The notes: generated by a model from the letters alone, not told the origin. 64,000 nucleotides of DNA from Cupriavidus necator A5-1 (GCF_000744095.1 NZ_JQLI01000008.1:2480001-2544000); one strand, 5' to 3'; numbered from the stretch's first letter, positions 17,126 through 26,388 are shown. Numbers and translations: made by a program.

Positions 17126-17845
17126 TTAGCGGCCCGTGGCCTTGCGCCAGGCCGCGAAGTCTTCGCGCGCCTGTTCGGTGGTGGGCGGATACAGGCCAAT
17201 GATGGAGCGGCCCTTGTTCACTTCCTCGGTGACGAAATCCTCGAACGCGGTCATCTCCACCGCCTCGGCGGTGATCTCTTCCGCAAGGTGGGCCGGGATG
17301 ATGACTACGCCCTCGCCATCGCCGACCACCACGTCGCCGGGGAATACGGCCACGTCGCCGCAGCCGATCGGCACGTTGAATTCCAGCGCCTGGTGCAGCG
17401 TGAGATTGGTCGGCGCCGACGGGCGGTTGTGATAGGCGGGCATGGCCAGCCGGGCGATCTCGGGCGAATCGCGGAAGCCGCCGTCGGTGACGATGCCCGC
17501 GCCACCGCGCTGCATCAGGCGCGTGACCAGGATCGAGCCCGCCGAGGCCGCGCGTGCGTCCTTGCGGCTGTCGATCACCAGTACCGCGCCCGGCGGGCAT
17601 TGCTCGATGGCCTGCCGCTGCGGATGCGCGGGGTCCTGGAACACCGTGATGGGGTTGAGGTCCTCGCGCGCCGGGATGTAGCGCAGCGTGAAGGCCTCGC
17701 CCACCATGTTGCCGCCCTCGGGATTGAGCGGACGCACGTCCTGGATGAACTGGTTGCGCAGGCCGCGCTTGAACAGCGCGGTGCACAGCGTGGCGGTGCT
17801 GACGGATTTGAGCTGCTCACGTACGGAGGGGCTGAGTTGGGTCAT
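17126..17845 (-). CDS. RraA-like protein (4-hydroxy-4-methyl-2-oxoglutarate aldolase/demethylmenaquinone methyltransferase-like fold)
   Basis: 239 residues of the RraA-like family, with GGAGIVTDGGFRDSPEIARLAMPAY carrying the R-D pair that in aldolase members binds pyruvate and Mg2+, and the strand FPGDVVVGDGEGVVIIP. The family includes HMG/CHA aldolases, oxaloacetate decarboxylases and the RNase E regulator RraA. The catabolic surroundings favour an aldolase, decarboxylase or hydro-lyase acting after the neighbouring dehydratase. AAGGA precedes the ATG. It lies 34 bp downstream of the dehydratase gene. Confidence 0.88.
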   Translation of the reverse strand: MTQLSPSVREQLKSVSTATLCTALFKRGLRNQFIQDVRPLNPEGGNMVGEAFTLRYIPAREDLNPITVFQDPAHPQRQAIEQCPPGAVLVIDSRKDARAASAGSILVTRLMQRGGAGIVTDGGFRDSPEIARLAMPAYHNRPSAPTNLTLHQALEFNVPIGCGDVAVFPGDVVVGDGEGVVIIPAHLAEEITAEAVEMTAFEDFVTEEVNKGRSIIGLYPPTTEQAREDFAAWRKATGR

Positions 17846-17879
17846 GGTGGTCCTTGCCGGGCGGCCGCGCGTGGCCGCG

Positions 17880-19619
17880 TCAGTAGATGCTCGGCTCGCC
17901 GGTGGGCGCGCCGAAGTCGGTTTGCAGGAAGTCAAAATCGCAGCCCTCGTTGGCCTGCCGGATATGCTGGGAGAACATCCAGCCATAGCCGCGCTCGAAA
18001 CGCGGCGGCGGCGGCGTCCATTGCGCGCGGCGGCGCGCCAGGTCTTCATCGGACACTTCCAGGTGGATGCTGCGCTGCTCGATGTCGACCGAGATCAGGT
18101 CGCCGGTTTGCACCAGCGCGAACGGCCCGCCGACATACGATTCCGGCGAGACGTGCAGGATGCAGGCGCCATAGCTGGTGCCGCTCATGCGCGCATCGGA
18201 CATGCGCAGCATGTCGCGCACGCCCTGCTTCACCAGCTTCTTCGGGATCGGCAACATGCCCCACTCCGGCATGCCGGGTCCGCCTTGCGGGCCGGCGTTG
18301 CGCAGGATCAGCACGTGGTCGGCGGTGACGTCAAGGTCGTCGCGCTCCACCGCTTCCTTCATCGACGGATAGTCATCGAACACCAGCGCCGGCCCGGTGT
18401 GCTTGAAAAACCGTTTCTCGCAGGCGCTGGGCTTGATCACGCAGCCGTCCGGCGCGATGTTGCCCTTGAGCACGGCCAGCGCGCCTTCCTGGTAGAGCGC
18501 GTTCTCCGGCGTGCGGATGACGTCGTCGTTATAGACCTCGGCCCCGGCGATGGACTCGCCCAGCGTGCGGCCGGTGATGGTCAGCGCGTCGAGGTGCAGC
18601 CGGTCGCTGATGCGGCTCATCAGCGCAGGCAGGCCGCCCGCGTAGAAGAAATCCTCCATCAGGTATTTGTCGCCACTGGGCCGGATGTTGGCGATCACCG
18701 GCACGCGCCGGCTGGCGGCGTCGAAGTCCTCCAGGCCGATGTCATGGCCGGCGCGCCGCGCCATGGCAATGACATGGATAATCGCGTTGGTGGAACAGCC
18801 CATCGCCATCGCCACGGCGATGGCGTTCTCGTACGACTGCCGCGACTGGATGCGCTGCGGCGTCAGGTCCTCCCACACCATGTCGACGATGCGGCGGCCG
18901 GCCTCGGAACACATGCGGATGTGATTGGCATCGGCGGCCGGGATCGAGGACGCGCCGGGCAATGTCATGCCGATTGCTTCGGCGATGGCGGTCATGGTGC
19001 TGGCCGTGCCCATCGTCATGCAGGTGCCGTGGCTGCGCGCGATGCCGCCTTCGATGCCGATCCACTCCACCTCGCTTATATTGCCCGCGCGGCGTTCGTC
19101 CCAGTACTTCCAGGCGTCCGAGCCGGAGCCCAGCACCTTGCCCTTGTAGTTGCCGCGCAGCATCGGGCCGGCCGGCACGAAGATGGCCGGAACGCCCGCG
19201 CTGGTGGCGCCCATCAGCAGGCCCGGCGTGGTCTTGTCGCAGCCGCCCATCAGCACGGCGCCGTCGATGGGATGGGAGCGGATCAGCTCTTCGGTCTCCA
19301 TCGCCAGGAAGTTGCGATAGAGCATGGTGGTCGGCTTGACCGAGCTCTCCGACAGCGAGATCGCCGGCAGTTCGATGGGGAAGCCGCCCGCCTGCAGGAT
19401 GCCCCGCTTGACGTCGTCGACGCGCTGCTTGAAGTGGGCGTGACAGGGATTGATATCCGACCACGTATTGATGATGGCGATGAGCGGCTTGCCCATCCAC
19501 TCGCCCGGCGAGTAGCCCATCTGCATGATGCGGGACCGATGGCCCGATGAGCGGAGGTCATCGGGGGCGAACCAGCGCGCGCTGCGCAGCGCGTCCGGCG
19601 TCTTCTTTCGAGCCGTCAT
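17880..19619 (-). CDS. IlvD/Edd-family dehydratase, L-arabinonate dehydratase type
   Basis: 579 residues. The three iron-sulfur cysteines are at positions 59 (SDINPCHAH), 127 (GGCDKTTPG) and 200 (SHGTCMTMG), the positions and length I recall for rhizobial L-arabinonate dehydratase. The C-terminal SGTSYGACILH includes the serine thought to act as catalytic base. The enzyme removes water from a sugar acid to give a 2-keto-3-deoxy acid. The ATG at 19619 has GGAAGAG upstream; a GTG four codons earlier is possible. First gene of the minus-strand run, divergent from a GntR regulator. Other aldonates are possible substrates. Confidence 0.9.
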   Translation of the reverse strand: MTARKKTPDALRSARWFAPDDLRSSGHRSRIMQMGYSPGEWMGKPLIAIINTWSDINPCHAHFKQRVDDVKRGILQAGGFPIELPAISLSESSVKPTTMLYRNFLAMETEELIRSHPIDGAVLMGGCDKTTPGLLMGATSAGVPAIFVPAGPMLRGNYKGKVLGSGSDAWKYWDERRAGNISEVEWIGIEGGIARSHGTCMTMGTASTMTAIAEAIGMTLPGASSIPAADANHIRMCSEAGRRIVDMVWEDLTPQRIQSRQSYENAIAVAMAMGCSTNAIIHVIAMARRAGHDIGLEDFDAASRRVPVIANIRPSGDKYLMEDFFYAGGLPALMSRISDRLHLDALTITGRTLGESIAGAEVYNDDVIRTPENALYQEGALAVLKGNIAPDGCVIKPSACEKRFFKHTGPALVFDDYPSMKEAVERDDLDVTADHVLILRNAGPQGGPGMPEWGMLPIPKKLVKQGVRDMLRMSDARMSGTSYGACILHVSPESYVGGPFALVQTGDLISVDIEQRSIHLEVSDEDLARRRAQWTPPPPRFERGYGWMFSQHIRQANEGCDFDFLQTDFGAPTGEPSIY

Positions 19620-19686
19620 TGTCTCTTCCACTTTTGGTCATACGGCCTGCCGCGCGTGGCCCGGCCTCGATGAAAAACATTAAAGC

Positions 19687-19700
19687 ACTAATATATTAGT
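19687..19700. promoter_or_regulatory. Palindromic operator between dehydratase and GntR genes
   Basis: A perfect 14-bp palindrome, ACTAATATATTAGT, in the divergent interval, 68 bp before the dehydratase start. It is AT-rich in a GC-rich context and of the size expected for a GntR/FadR-subfamily dimer, so the adjacent regulator is the likely ligand. Confidence 0.7.
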
Positions 19701-19797
19701 ACGTCAATGTGGGTGGAATCCCTTAGAATCGCACCCACTGGGAACGCTCCAGGACCGCCAGTGTGACGGTTCAGGCGCCCCGCCTTAGCTTCCTGCC

Positions 19798-20505
19798 ATG
19801 CGAGCCGCACCCGCACTCTCTTCACCGCCCGCCCAGTTCCAGTTCGACCGCACGCGCCATGCCGCCCCGCAGGTGTTCGAGCACCTGCGCGACCAGATCC
19901 TCTCGATGGCCCTGCCGCCCGGCACCATCCTGTCGCGCCCGGAACTGGCCGAGCAATATGGGACCAGCCAGACCCCGGTCCGAGACGCGCTGATCCGCCT
20001 CGGCGAAGAAGGCCTGGTCGACATCTTTCCGCAGCACGCCACGGTGGTCAGCCCGATCAACGTCGCCCTGGCCACGCAGGCGCACTTCCTGCGCCGCTCG
20101 GTCGAACTCGAGATCGTGCGCACGCTGGCGCTGCAGGCCGATCCGGTGCTGGTCGAACGCCTGCGTGCCACGGTCGCGCGGCAGCGCATGATGCTGGAGC
20201 TGCAGGACCTCGACGAATTCAGCGTCACCGACCAGGCCTTCCATCGCGAGCTCTATGATGCCGCGAAGGTGCCGGACCTGTGGGGCCTGGTGCGCCGGCA
20301 AAGCGGCCACCTGGACCGGCTGCGCCGCCTGCACCTGCCCATTCCCGGCAAGGCCCTGGCCGTGCTGCGCGACCACGACGCCATCGTCGACGCGATCGCG
20401 TCCGCCGATCCGGCGCGCGCCGAGGCCGCGCTGCGCGCGCACCTGTCGGGCACGCTGGCCAACATCGACGACATCCGCGCGCGCTTCTCGGACTATTTCC
20501 GCTGA
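19798..20505 (+). CDS. GntR-family regulator, FadR/FCD subfamily
   Basis: 235 residues. The winged helix occupies about 25-90 (PQVFEHLRDQILSMALPPGTILSRPELAEQYGTSQTPVRDALIRLGEEGLV without gaps). An FCD ligand domain follows with the metal-ligand-type pattern D...H near FSVTDQAFHRELYDAAKVPDL and later histidines (LRDHDAIVDAI, LRAHLSGTL). Such proteins are usually repressors relieved by an organic acid. It is divergent from the dehydratase operon and followed by a convergent ThDP enzyme gene. The probable operator is the palindrome at 19687-19700. No clear ribosome binding site. Confidence 0.9.
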   Translation: MRAAPALSSPPAQFQFDRTRHAAPQVFEHLRDQILSMALPPGTILSRPELAEQYGTSQTPVRDALIRLGEEGLVDIFPQHATVVSPINVALATQAHFLRRSVELEIVRTLALQADPVLVERLRATVARQRMMLELQDLDEFSVTDQAFHRELYDAAKVPDLWGLVRRQSGHLDRLRRLHLPIPGKALAVLRDHDAIVDAIASADPARAEAALRAHLSGTLANIDDIRARFSDYFR

Positions 20506-20528
20506 GGCACCCGCGACGCCGGGCCGCC

Positions 20529-22229
20529 TCACTGATCCACCCACATCGCCGGCGTAATCTGGCGCGGATCGGTCACCAGTTCGATCAGCGCCGGCGTGCC
20601 GGCGGCGCGGGCGCGCTCGAAGGCCCCGGCAAACGCATCGGCATGCTCGACGCGCTCGGCCCAGGCGCCGCAGGCCCGTGCCATCGCCACGAAATCGGGA
20701 TTGCGGATGCCGGTGCCGCTGACGCGCCCCGGATAGCGCTTCTCCTGGTGCATGCGGATGGTGCCGTACATGCCGTTGTTGACCAGCACGACGATGACGT
20801 TAGCGCCGGCCTCCGCCGCGGTCGCCAGTTCCTGCGGATACATCAGGAAGCAGCCGTCGCCAGCAAAGCAGACCACGGTCCGTTCCGGATTCCTCAGCTT
20901 GGCCGCGATAGCGGCTGGCAGGCCGTAGCCCATCGCGCCGCAGGTGGGGGCCAGCTCGGTGCGCGGCTGGCGGTAGGCATAGAACCGGTGCAGCCAGACC
21001 GTGTAGTTGCCGGCGCCGTTGCTCAGGATGGCGTCGTCGGGCAGCGTCTGGTCGAGGTGCTGCATCACCTTGTTCAGGTCGACACCGCACAGCTGCGCAT
21101 TCGGCGCCACCGGCGTCGCAAAGGCTACGTGGTCGGCGCGCGCGGCACGAGTCCATGGCGCCCAGCGCGGCGATTCCGGTGCGGCCAGCCCGGCGAGCAT
21201 GCGCGTGCCAGGCGCGATGCCGGCCTGGATCGCCAGTTCGGCCTGGTACACGCGGCCCAATTCGGCGCTGTCGGCATGGACATGCACCAGCCGCTGGCGC
21301 GGTCGCGGCGGCTCCAGCAACTGGTAGCCGTCGGTGGCGATGTCGCCAAGGCGGGTGCCGAACGCGAGGATCAGGTCGGCCTCGCGCACGCGCGCCGCCA
21401 GGCGCGGGTTGACGCCCAGGCTCAGGTGGCCAGCATAGTGTTCGTCGCGGTTGTCGAAGACGTCCTGACGCCGGAAGGCACAGGCCACCGGCAGGTCCCA
21501 TGCCTTGATGAAGGCGGCAAAGTCGGCTGCCGCTTCGGCAGTCCAGCCAGCGCCGCCGGCGATCACCAGCGGGCGTTCGGCGCCGGCCAGCACGGCGCGC
21601 AGCGCCTCGGCATCTTCCTGCGACGGCGAAGCCGTGACCGGCCGGTACGGTGCCGCATCGGCGCATTCGCACAGCCCGTCGAGCACGTCCTCGGGCAGCG
21701 CCAGCACCACCGGGCCGGGCCGGCCCGAGGTCGCGCACTGGAAGGCCCGGGCTACCAGTTCCGGGATGCGCGCGGGGTCATCGATCTGCGCCACCCACTT
21801 CGCCATGCCACCGAACATCGCTACGTAGTCCACTTCCTGGAACGCCTCGCGCCCCACGTGCTGGCGCGCGATCTGGCCGACGAACAGGATCATCGGCGTC
21901 GAGTCCTGCGCTGCGATATGCACGCCGATGCTGGCATGGGTGGCGCCCGGGCCGCGGGTCACGAAGCAGATGCCGGGACGGCCGGTCAGCTTGCCGTCGG
22001 CCTCGGCCATGTTCGCGGCCGCACCCTCATGCTTGCAAACCACCACGTCGATGGCGGGCTGGTCGTGCAGCGCATCCAGCACGTCGAGGAAGCTCTCGCC
22101 CGGCACGCAGTAGATGCGATCGGCGCCATGAAGGCGCAACGCGTCCACCAGCACGCGGCCGCCGGTGCGCTGGATTGGCGTCTGGGGTTCGGATGAATGG
22201 GCGGGGGACAAGGCGGATTGAGGCGTCAT
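20529..22229 (-). CDS. Thiamine diphosphate-dependent enzyme, acetolactate synthase-like
   Basis: 566 residues in the three-domain ThDP architecture. The N-terminal Pyr domain has the catalytic glutamate in YCVPGESFLDVLDAL, a central TPP_enzyme_M domain follows, and the C-terminal PP domain has the GDG...NN cofactor motif (FAGDGCFLMYPQELATAAEAG, then VLVNNGMYGTIRMHQ). Anabolic acetolactate synthases need a regulatory subunit, and none is adjacent, so this is probably a catabolic carboligase or decarboxylase of 2-oxoacids. It sits between the GntR gene and the Bug-Ldh-aldolase genes and is transcribed divergently from the latter. Confidence 0.87.
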   Translation of the reverse strand: MTPQSALSPAHSSEPQTPIQRTGGRVLVDALRLHGADRIYCVPGESFLDVLDALHDQPAIDVVVCKHEGAAANMAEADGKLTGRPGICFVTRGPGATHASIGVHIAAQDSTPMILFVGQIARQHVGREAFQEVDYVAMFGGMAKWVAQIDDPARIPELVARAFQCATSGRPGPVVLALPEDVLDGLCECADAAPYRPVTASPSQEDAEALRAVLAGAERPLVIAGGAGWTAEAAADFAAFIKAWDLPVACAFRRQDVFDNRDEHYAGHLSLGVNPRLAARVREADLILAFGTRLGDIATDGYQLLEPPRPRQRLVHVHADSAELGRVYQAELAIQAGIAPGTRMLAGLAAPESPRWAPWTRAARADHVAFATPVAPNAQLCGVDLNKVMQHLDQTLPDDAILSNGAGNYTVWLHRFYAYRQPRTELAPTCGAMGYGLPAAIAAKLRNPERTVVCFAGDGCFLMYPQELATAAEAGANVIVVLVNNGMYGTIRMHQEKRYPGRVSGTGIRNPDFVAMARACGAWAERVEHADAFAGAFERARAAGTPALIELVTDPRQITPAMWVDQ

Positions 22230-22410
22230 GGCGGGTCAGCAGATTCGGGTGGAGATGCACAGCGCAGATTGTTGCCTTGGGTCCGCCGCCACTGCCCGCG
22301 TCTTCCTGCATGCCTGCTATGCAGAAAACGCAAGGCTCGACCCGCCGCCGGGCGGTAGATTGCTGGCAGGCCGCAAAGCGGCCCCCACAAGAAAACCAGG
22401 AGACAACCCC

Positions 22411-23436
22411 ATGCCAGACCTCACCTGCCCGCAGGACGCCTGCCTTGCGCGACGGATTGCCCCGCGCCTGGCCCTGGCCTCGCTCGCCGCGCTGGCCATC
22501 GCCGCCCTGCCCGCCAAGCCGGCGCGGGCGCAGGACGGCTGGCCCGCCAAGCCCATCACCTATATCGTGCCGTTCGCGGCCGGCGGTTCCACCGACGTGC
22601 TCGGCCGGCTGGTCGGCCAGCGGCTGTCGCAAGCGCTCGGCCAGCCTGTGGTGATCGAGAACCGCCCCGGCGCCGGCGGCAATATCGGCTCCGACTATGT
22701 CGCCAAGGCGGCGCCGGATGGCTACACGCTGGTCGGCGGGACCATCAGTTCCCATGCGATCAACGTCAGCCTGTACCCGAAGATGCCGTATGACCCGGTG
22801 AAGAACTTCCAGCCGGTGGCGCTGATCGGCACCCTGCCCAACGTGCTGGTGGTCAACGCCAACAGCCCCTGGAAATCGGTGCAGGACGTGATCGCCGCGG
22901 CCAAGGCGCGCCCGGGCGGGGTCAGCTTCGGTTCCTCAGGCAACGGTACTTCGCAGCACCTGTCCGGCGAGCTGTTTGCGTCGATGGCCGGCCTGAAGCT
23001 GCTGCATGTGCCGTTCAAGGGCAGCAGCCCCGCCGTCCAGGCCCTGCTCGGCAACCAGGTCGACATGGTGTTCGAGAACAGCATCGCCGCGATGCCACTG
23101 ATCCAGGCCGGCAAGCTGCGCGCGCTGGCCAGCACTGGGCCGCGCCGTGCGCCCGAGTTGCCCGATGTGCCGACCGTGGCCGAGAGCGGCCTGAAGGGCT
23201 ATGAGATCGTTTCGTGGCAGGCGATCTTCGCGCCGGCCGGCACGCCAATGCCGATCGTCAACCGGCTCGTTGCCGAGATCGGCAAGATCATCCACGAGCC
23301 CGAGGTGCGCAACCGCCTGGTGAGCATGGGCATCGAGCCGTCCGGCGCGGGACCCGCCGAGCTGTCTGCATTCCAGAAGGCCGAGGTGGCCAAATGGGGC
23401 AAGCTGGTCAAGACGGCCGGCATCCACCTGGAGTAA
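22411..23436 (+). CDS. Bug/TctC-family binding protein
   Basis: 341 residues with a signal peptide ending PARAQD. Landmarks: WPAKPITYIVPFAAGGSTDVLGRLVG, IENRPGAGGNIG, AAPDGYTLVGGTISSHAINVSLY and HVPFKGSSPAVQALLG. AGGAGACAACCCC precedes the ATG. It heads a plus-strand run with an Ldh2-type dehydrogenase (29 bp later) and an HpcH/HpaI aldolase. Its ligand loop matches the third Bug protein of the neighbouring minus-strand run, so both clusters may handle related sugar or hydroxy acids. Confidence 0.93.
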   Translation: MPDLTCPQDACLARRIAPRLALASLAALAIAALPAKPARAQDGWPAKPITYIVPFAAGGSTDVLGRLVGQRLSQALGQPVVIENRPGAGGNIGSDYVAKAAPDGYTLVGGTISSHAINVSLYPKMPYDPVKNFQPVALIGTLPNVLVVNANSPWKSVQDVIAAAKARPGGVSFGSSGNGTSQHLSGELFASMAGLKLLHVPFKGSSPAVQALLGNQVDMVFENSIAAMPLIQAGKLRALASTGPRRAPELPDVPTVAESGLKGYEIVSWQAIFAPAGTPMPIVNRLVAEIGKIIHEPEVRNRLVSMGIEPSGAGPAELSAFQKAEVAKWGKLVKTAGIHLE

Positions 23437-23465
23437 GCACCTGACCCCCGACCATCACTAAAGAC

Positions 23466-24569
23466 ATGAGCGAACACCATATCCCTACCGCAGCGCTGCA
23501 CCGCTGGGTCAACGATCTCTGGCTCGCGGCCGGCTCCGATGCCCGTGAGGCGCGCCTCACGGCGCACCACCTGGTCGGCGCCAACCTGAGCGGCCACGAT
23601 TCCCACGGCGTGGGCATGATCCCCAAGTACGTGCTGTCGTGGCAGGCGGACGAGCTGCAGCTGAACCGCAACGTCAGTGTGCTGCACGACGCCGGCAGCA
23701 TGCTCAGCCTCGACGCCAACCGCGGCATGGGCCAGGCTGTCACCGAGGAAGCCATGGCGCTGGCCATCGAGCGCGCCAGGGCGCACGGGGTTTGCGTGAT
23801 GGGGCTGCGGCAGTCGCACCATCTCGGGCGGGTCGGGCACTGGGCCGAACAGGCGTGCGCGGCCGGCATGATCTCGATCCACTTCGTCAACGTGCTGTCC
23901 AAGCCCATCGTCGCCCCGCACGGCGGTAGCGAGGCGCGCTTCGGCACCAACCCCTTCACGGTCGGCGTGCCGGTGGCCGGCGCGCCGCCGCTGGTGCTCG
24001 ACTTCGCCACCAGTGCGATCGCGCTGGGCAAGGTGCGGGTGGCCAACAACAAGGGCGTCGACGTGCCGGCCGGCTGCCTGCTCGATGCGGATGGCGTGCC
24101 GACCACGCGGCCGGGGGTGATGTTTCCCGGCGAGGGCGAGGCGCAGGGTGCGCTGCAGGCGTTCGGCGGCGAGTCCGGCGGCCATAAGGGCTACGCGCTG
24201 GCGGTCATGTGCGAACTGCTCGGCGCCGCCGTGACGGGCGGCCACACCATCCGCCCTGAGACGCTGACCCACCGCCATGCGGTGTGGAACAACATGCTGG
24301 CGATCGTGTTCGACCCTGAGCGGCTGGGCACCAGCACCAGCTTCGGCGATGAGGTCCAGGCTTTCGCCGACTGGGTGCGGTCATCGCGGCTGCTGCCGGG
24401 CAATGACGGCATCGCCCTGCCCGGCGAGCCCGAACGGCAGCGCCGGCGCGAACGTGCCGAAACCATCCCGGTGGACAGCGGCACCCTCGCCCAGCTCGAT
24501 GACGCCGCGGCGCGGGTGCAGTCCGTACGCGGCACCTCGCCCGGGCCGCTGTCGCGCCTGGCGGCCTAG
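23466..24569 (+). CDS. Ldh/malate dehydrogenase family oxidoreductase (Ldh2/YlbC/ComC type)
   Basis: 367 residues of the Ldh2 fold. Family marks include HLVGANLSGHDSHGVGMIPKYV with the catalytic histidine, RQSHHLGRVGHWAEQA, GGSEARFGTNPFTVGVP and GGHKGYALAVMCELLGAAVTGG. Members reduce 2-oxoacids with NAD(P)H or the reverse: malate, sulfolactate, ureidoglycolate and 2,3-diketo-L-gulonate are known substrates. It lies between a Bug binding protein and an aldolase, so oxidation of a hydroxy acid entering the pathway is likely. No strong ribosome binding site is seen. Confidence 0.9.
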   Translation: MSEHHIPTAALHRWVNDLWLAAGSDAREARLTAHHLVGANLSGHDSHGVGMIPKYVLSWQADELQLNRNVSVLHDAGSMLSLDANRGMGQAVTEEAMALAIERARAHGVCVMGLRQSHHLGRVGHWAEQACAAGMISIHFVNVLSKPIVAPHGGSEARFGTNPFTVGVPVAGAPPLVLDFATSAIALGKVRVANNKGVDVPAGCLLDADGVPTTRPGVMFPGEGEAQGALQAFGGESGGHKGYALAVMCELLGAAVTGGHTIRPETLTHRHAVWNNMLAIVFDPERLGTSTSFGDEVQAFADWVRSSRLLPGNDGIALPGEPERQRRRERAETIPVDSGTLAQLDDAAARVQSVRGTSPGPLSRLAA

Positions 24570-24626
24570 TTCGTCCCGCTATCGATCCTGCTCCCCCAGC
24601 CAATCCCGACAAAAGGAAAAGACGCC

Positions 24627-25421
24627 ATGCCCACGCCCCACCAACCTCGCCCGCCGTACTCGCCGCTGCCCAACGCCTTCCGAACCGCCGTGCTGGCACA
24701 GCAGCGGCAGTTCGGCTTATGGTGCTCGCTGGCCAGCCCGGTCACCGCCGAGATCATTGGCCTGGCCGGCTTCGACTGGCTGCTGCTCGATACCGAGCAT
24801 GCCCCCAACGATCCGCTGACGCTGCTGCCGCAGCTGATGGCACTGAAGGACAGCCCCAGCGCCCCCGTGGTCAGGCCGCCCTGGAACGACCCGGTACTGC
24901 TCAAGCGCCTGCTCGACCTTGGCTTCTACAACTTCCTGATTCCGTTCGTGGAGAGCGCCGAACAGGCGCACCAGGCGGTGTCCGCCACGCGCTACCCGCC
25001 GCTGGGCACGCGCGGGGTGTCGATGACGCAGCGCAGTAACCGCTATGGCACGGTGCCCGGCTACTTCGAACAGATCAACGACAACATTTGCGTGCTGGTC
25101 CAGATCGAGAGCCGCAAGGGCGTCGACGCCGCCGAGGAAATCTGCGCGGTCGAAGGCGTGGATGGCATCTTTATCGGTCCGAACGACCTGGCCGCAGCAT
25201 GCGGCCACCTGGGCAATCCCAACCACCCCGAGGTTCAGGCCGAGATCGCGCGCATCTTCGCGGCAGCGCGGCGGGCCGGCAAGGCGGTCGGCACGCTGAC
25301 GCCGGTGGAAGCCGACGCGCGGCGATACCTGGAGATGGGGGCCAGCTTCGTCGCCGTGGGGCTGGACCACGTGCTGCTGCGCCAGGCCACGCAGGCGCTG
25401 CGTGAGCGCTTCACTGACTGA
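24627..25421 (+). CDS. HpcH/HpaI-family aldolase
   Basis: 264 residues with a TIM-barrel class II aldolase pattern: FDWLLLDTEHAPND (catalytic His-Asp region), VRPPWND with the substrate arginine, the metal-binding glutamate in VQIESRKGVDAAEEI and the aspartate in IFIGPNDLAAA. The family cleaves 2-keto-3-deoxy acids (for example 2-keto-3-deoxyglucarate) to pyruvate plus an aldehyde, which matches the product of the IlvD-type dehydratase 5 kb away. AAAAGGA precedes the ATG. Last gene of the plus-strand run, ending 17 bp from a convergent LysR gene. Confidence 0.9.
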   Translation: MPTPHQPRPPYSPLPNAFRTAVLAQQRQFGLWCSLASPVTAEIIGLAGFDWLLLDTEHAPNDPLTLLPQLMALKDSPSAPVVRPPWNDPVLLKRLLDLGFYNFLIPFVESAEQAHQAVSATRYPPLGTRGVSMTQRSNRYGTVPGYFEQINDNICVLVQIESRKGVDAAEEICAVEGVDGIFIGPNDLAAACGHLGNPNHPEVQAEIARIFAAARRAGKAVGTLTPVEADARRYLEMGASFVAVGLDHVLLRQATQALRERFTD

Positions 25422-25437
25422 CGACCGGAAACCGCGC

Positions 25438-26388
25438 TCAGACCAGCCGCGCGCCCGGCCAAGCCCCCGACATCACGGTATTGCGGACCGACTGGCGCAC
25501 GGTCTGCATGATGTCCCACAGCTCCGGCACCGGCGGCCGGTTCCTGGCGGTGGCCAGCGCTACCTGCCGCGTCACCACCGGCTCGACCAGCCTGGCGCAG
25601 CGCAGCCGCCCCTGGGCCACGCGGTCCGCCACCGCGGCAAACGGCAGCAGCGTGGCGCCGCAGCCGTCTTCCACCAGCCGCATCGAGACGGTATTCGACG
25701 CATCGCACTCCATCGCCAGCTGCAGCGACTTGCCCGCGCGCGCGACCAGGTTCTCGGCCAGCACGCGCAGGCCGTGGCCGGTGCTCGGCAGGATCAGCGG
25801 CACTTCGTCAAGGCTGGCGCAGCGGAAGCTCGGCCCGATATGGCCCCATGACGTCGGCGTGACCAGCGTCAGGTCTTCCCCCAGCAGCACGTCGACCTTG
25901 AGTGCGCCGTGCTGGTCCGGCAGGTAGATCAGCGCGACGTCGATTTCGCCGGCGGCCAGCCATCCCAGCAGCGGGCTGGCGAGCCCTTCGACAAAGCGCA
26001 CTCGGGTGGCGGGAAAGCGCTGCTTGACGGCGGTGCCGATGCTGGCGAACGCGGTGTTGGCGATGGTCGGCTGCGCCGCGATGATCAGCTGCGCGGGGCC
26101 TTGCGCGGTCGACGCCCGGATCGCCTCGCGCGCCTCGGCGAGCGTGGCCGAGACTTGCCGCGCATACCCGAGCAGGGTCTCGCCCGACTCGGTCAGGATC
26201 ATGCCGCGGCCGGTGCGATGGAACAGCCGGGTATCGAGGTTGGCTTCCAGTCGGGCGATCTGCCGGCTGACGGTGGACTGGTCGGCGCCCTGCTCCAGCG
26301 CGGCGCGGGAGATGCTGCCCGTGCTGGCGACGCAGACGAAGCAGGCCAGGTCTTCAGAATTCAATGGAGCAGGAGCATTCGCGCTCAT
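25438..26388 (-). CDS. LysR-family transcriptional regulator
   Basis: 316 residues. The HTH (LACFVCVASTGSISRAALEQGADQ, then TVSRQIARLEANLDTRLFHR) occupies about residues 13-72, followed by a periplasmic-binding-like ligand domain (LIIAAQPTIANTAFASIG, ATLLPFAAVADRVA). It converges on the aldolase gene and faces away from the SnoaL-like gene; the catabolic cluster to its left is its probable target but no binding site was identified. The N-terminal methionine has no clear ribosome binding site. Confidence 0.9.
   Translation of the reverse strand: MSANAPAPLNSEDLACFVCVASTGSISRAALEQGADQSTVSRQIARLEANLDTRLFHRTGRGMILTESGETLLGYARQVSATLAEAREAIRASTAQGPAQLIIAAQPTIANTAFASIGTAVKQRFPATRVRFVEGLASPLLGWLAAGEIDVALIYLPDQHGALKVDVLLGEDLTLVTPTSWGHIGPSFRCASLDEVPLILPSTGHGLRVLAENLVARAGKSLQLAMECDASNTVSMRLVEDGCGATLLPFAAVADRVAQGRLRCARLVEPVVTRQVALATARNRPPVPELWDIMQTVRQSVRNTVMSGAWPGARLV

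Noticed and set aside
20280..22196. 638-codon plus-strand open frame
   Set aside because: Antisense to the ThDP enzyme; translation has no domain.
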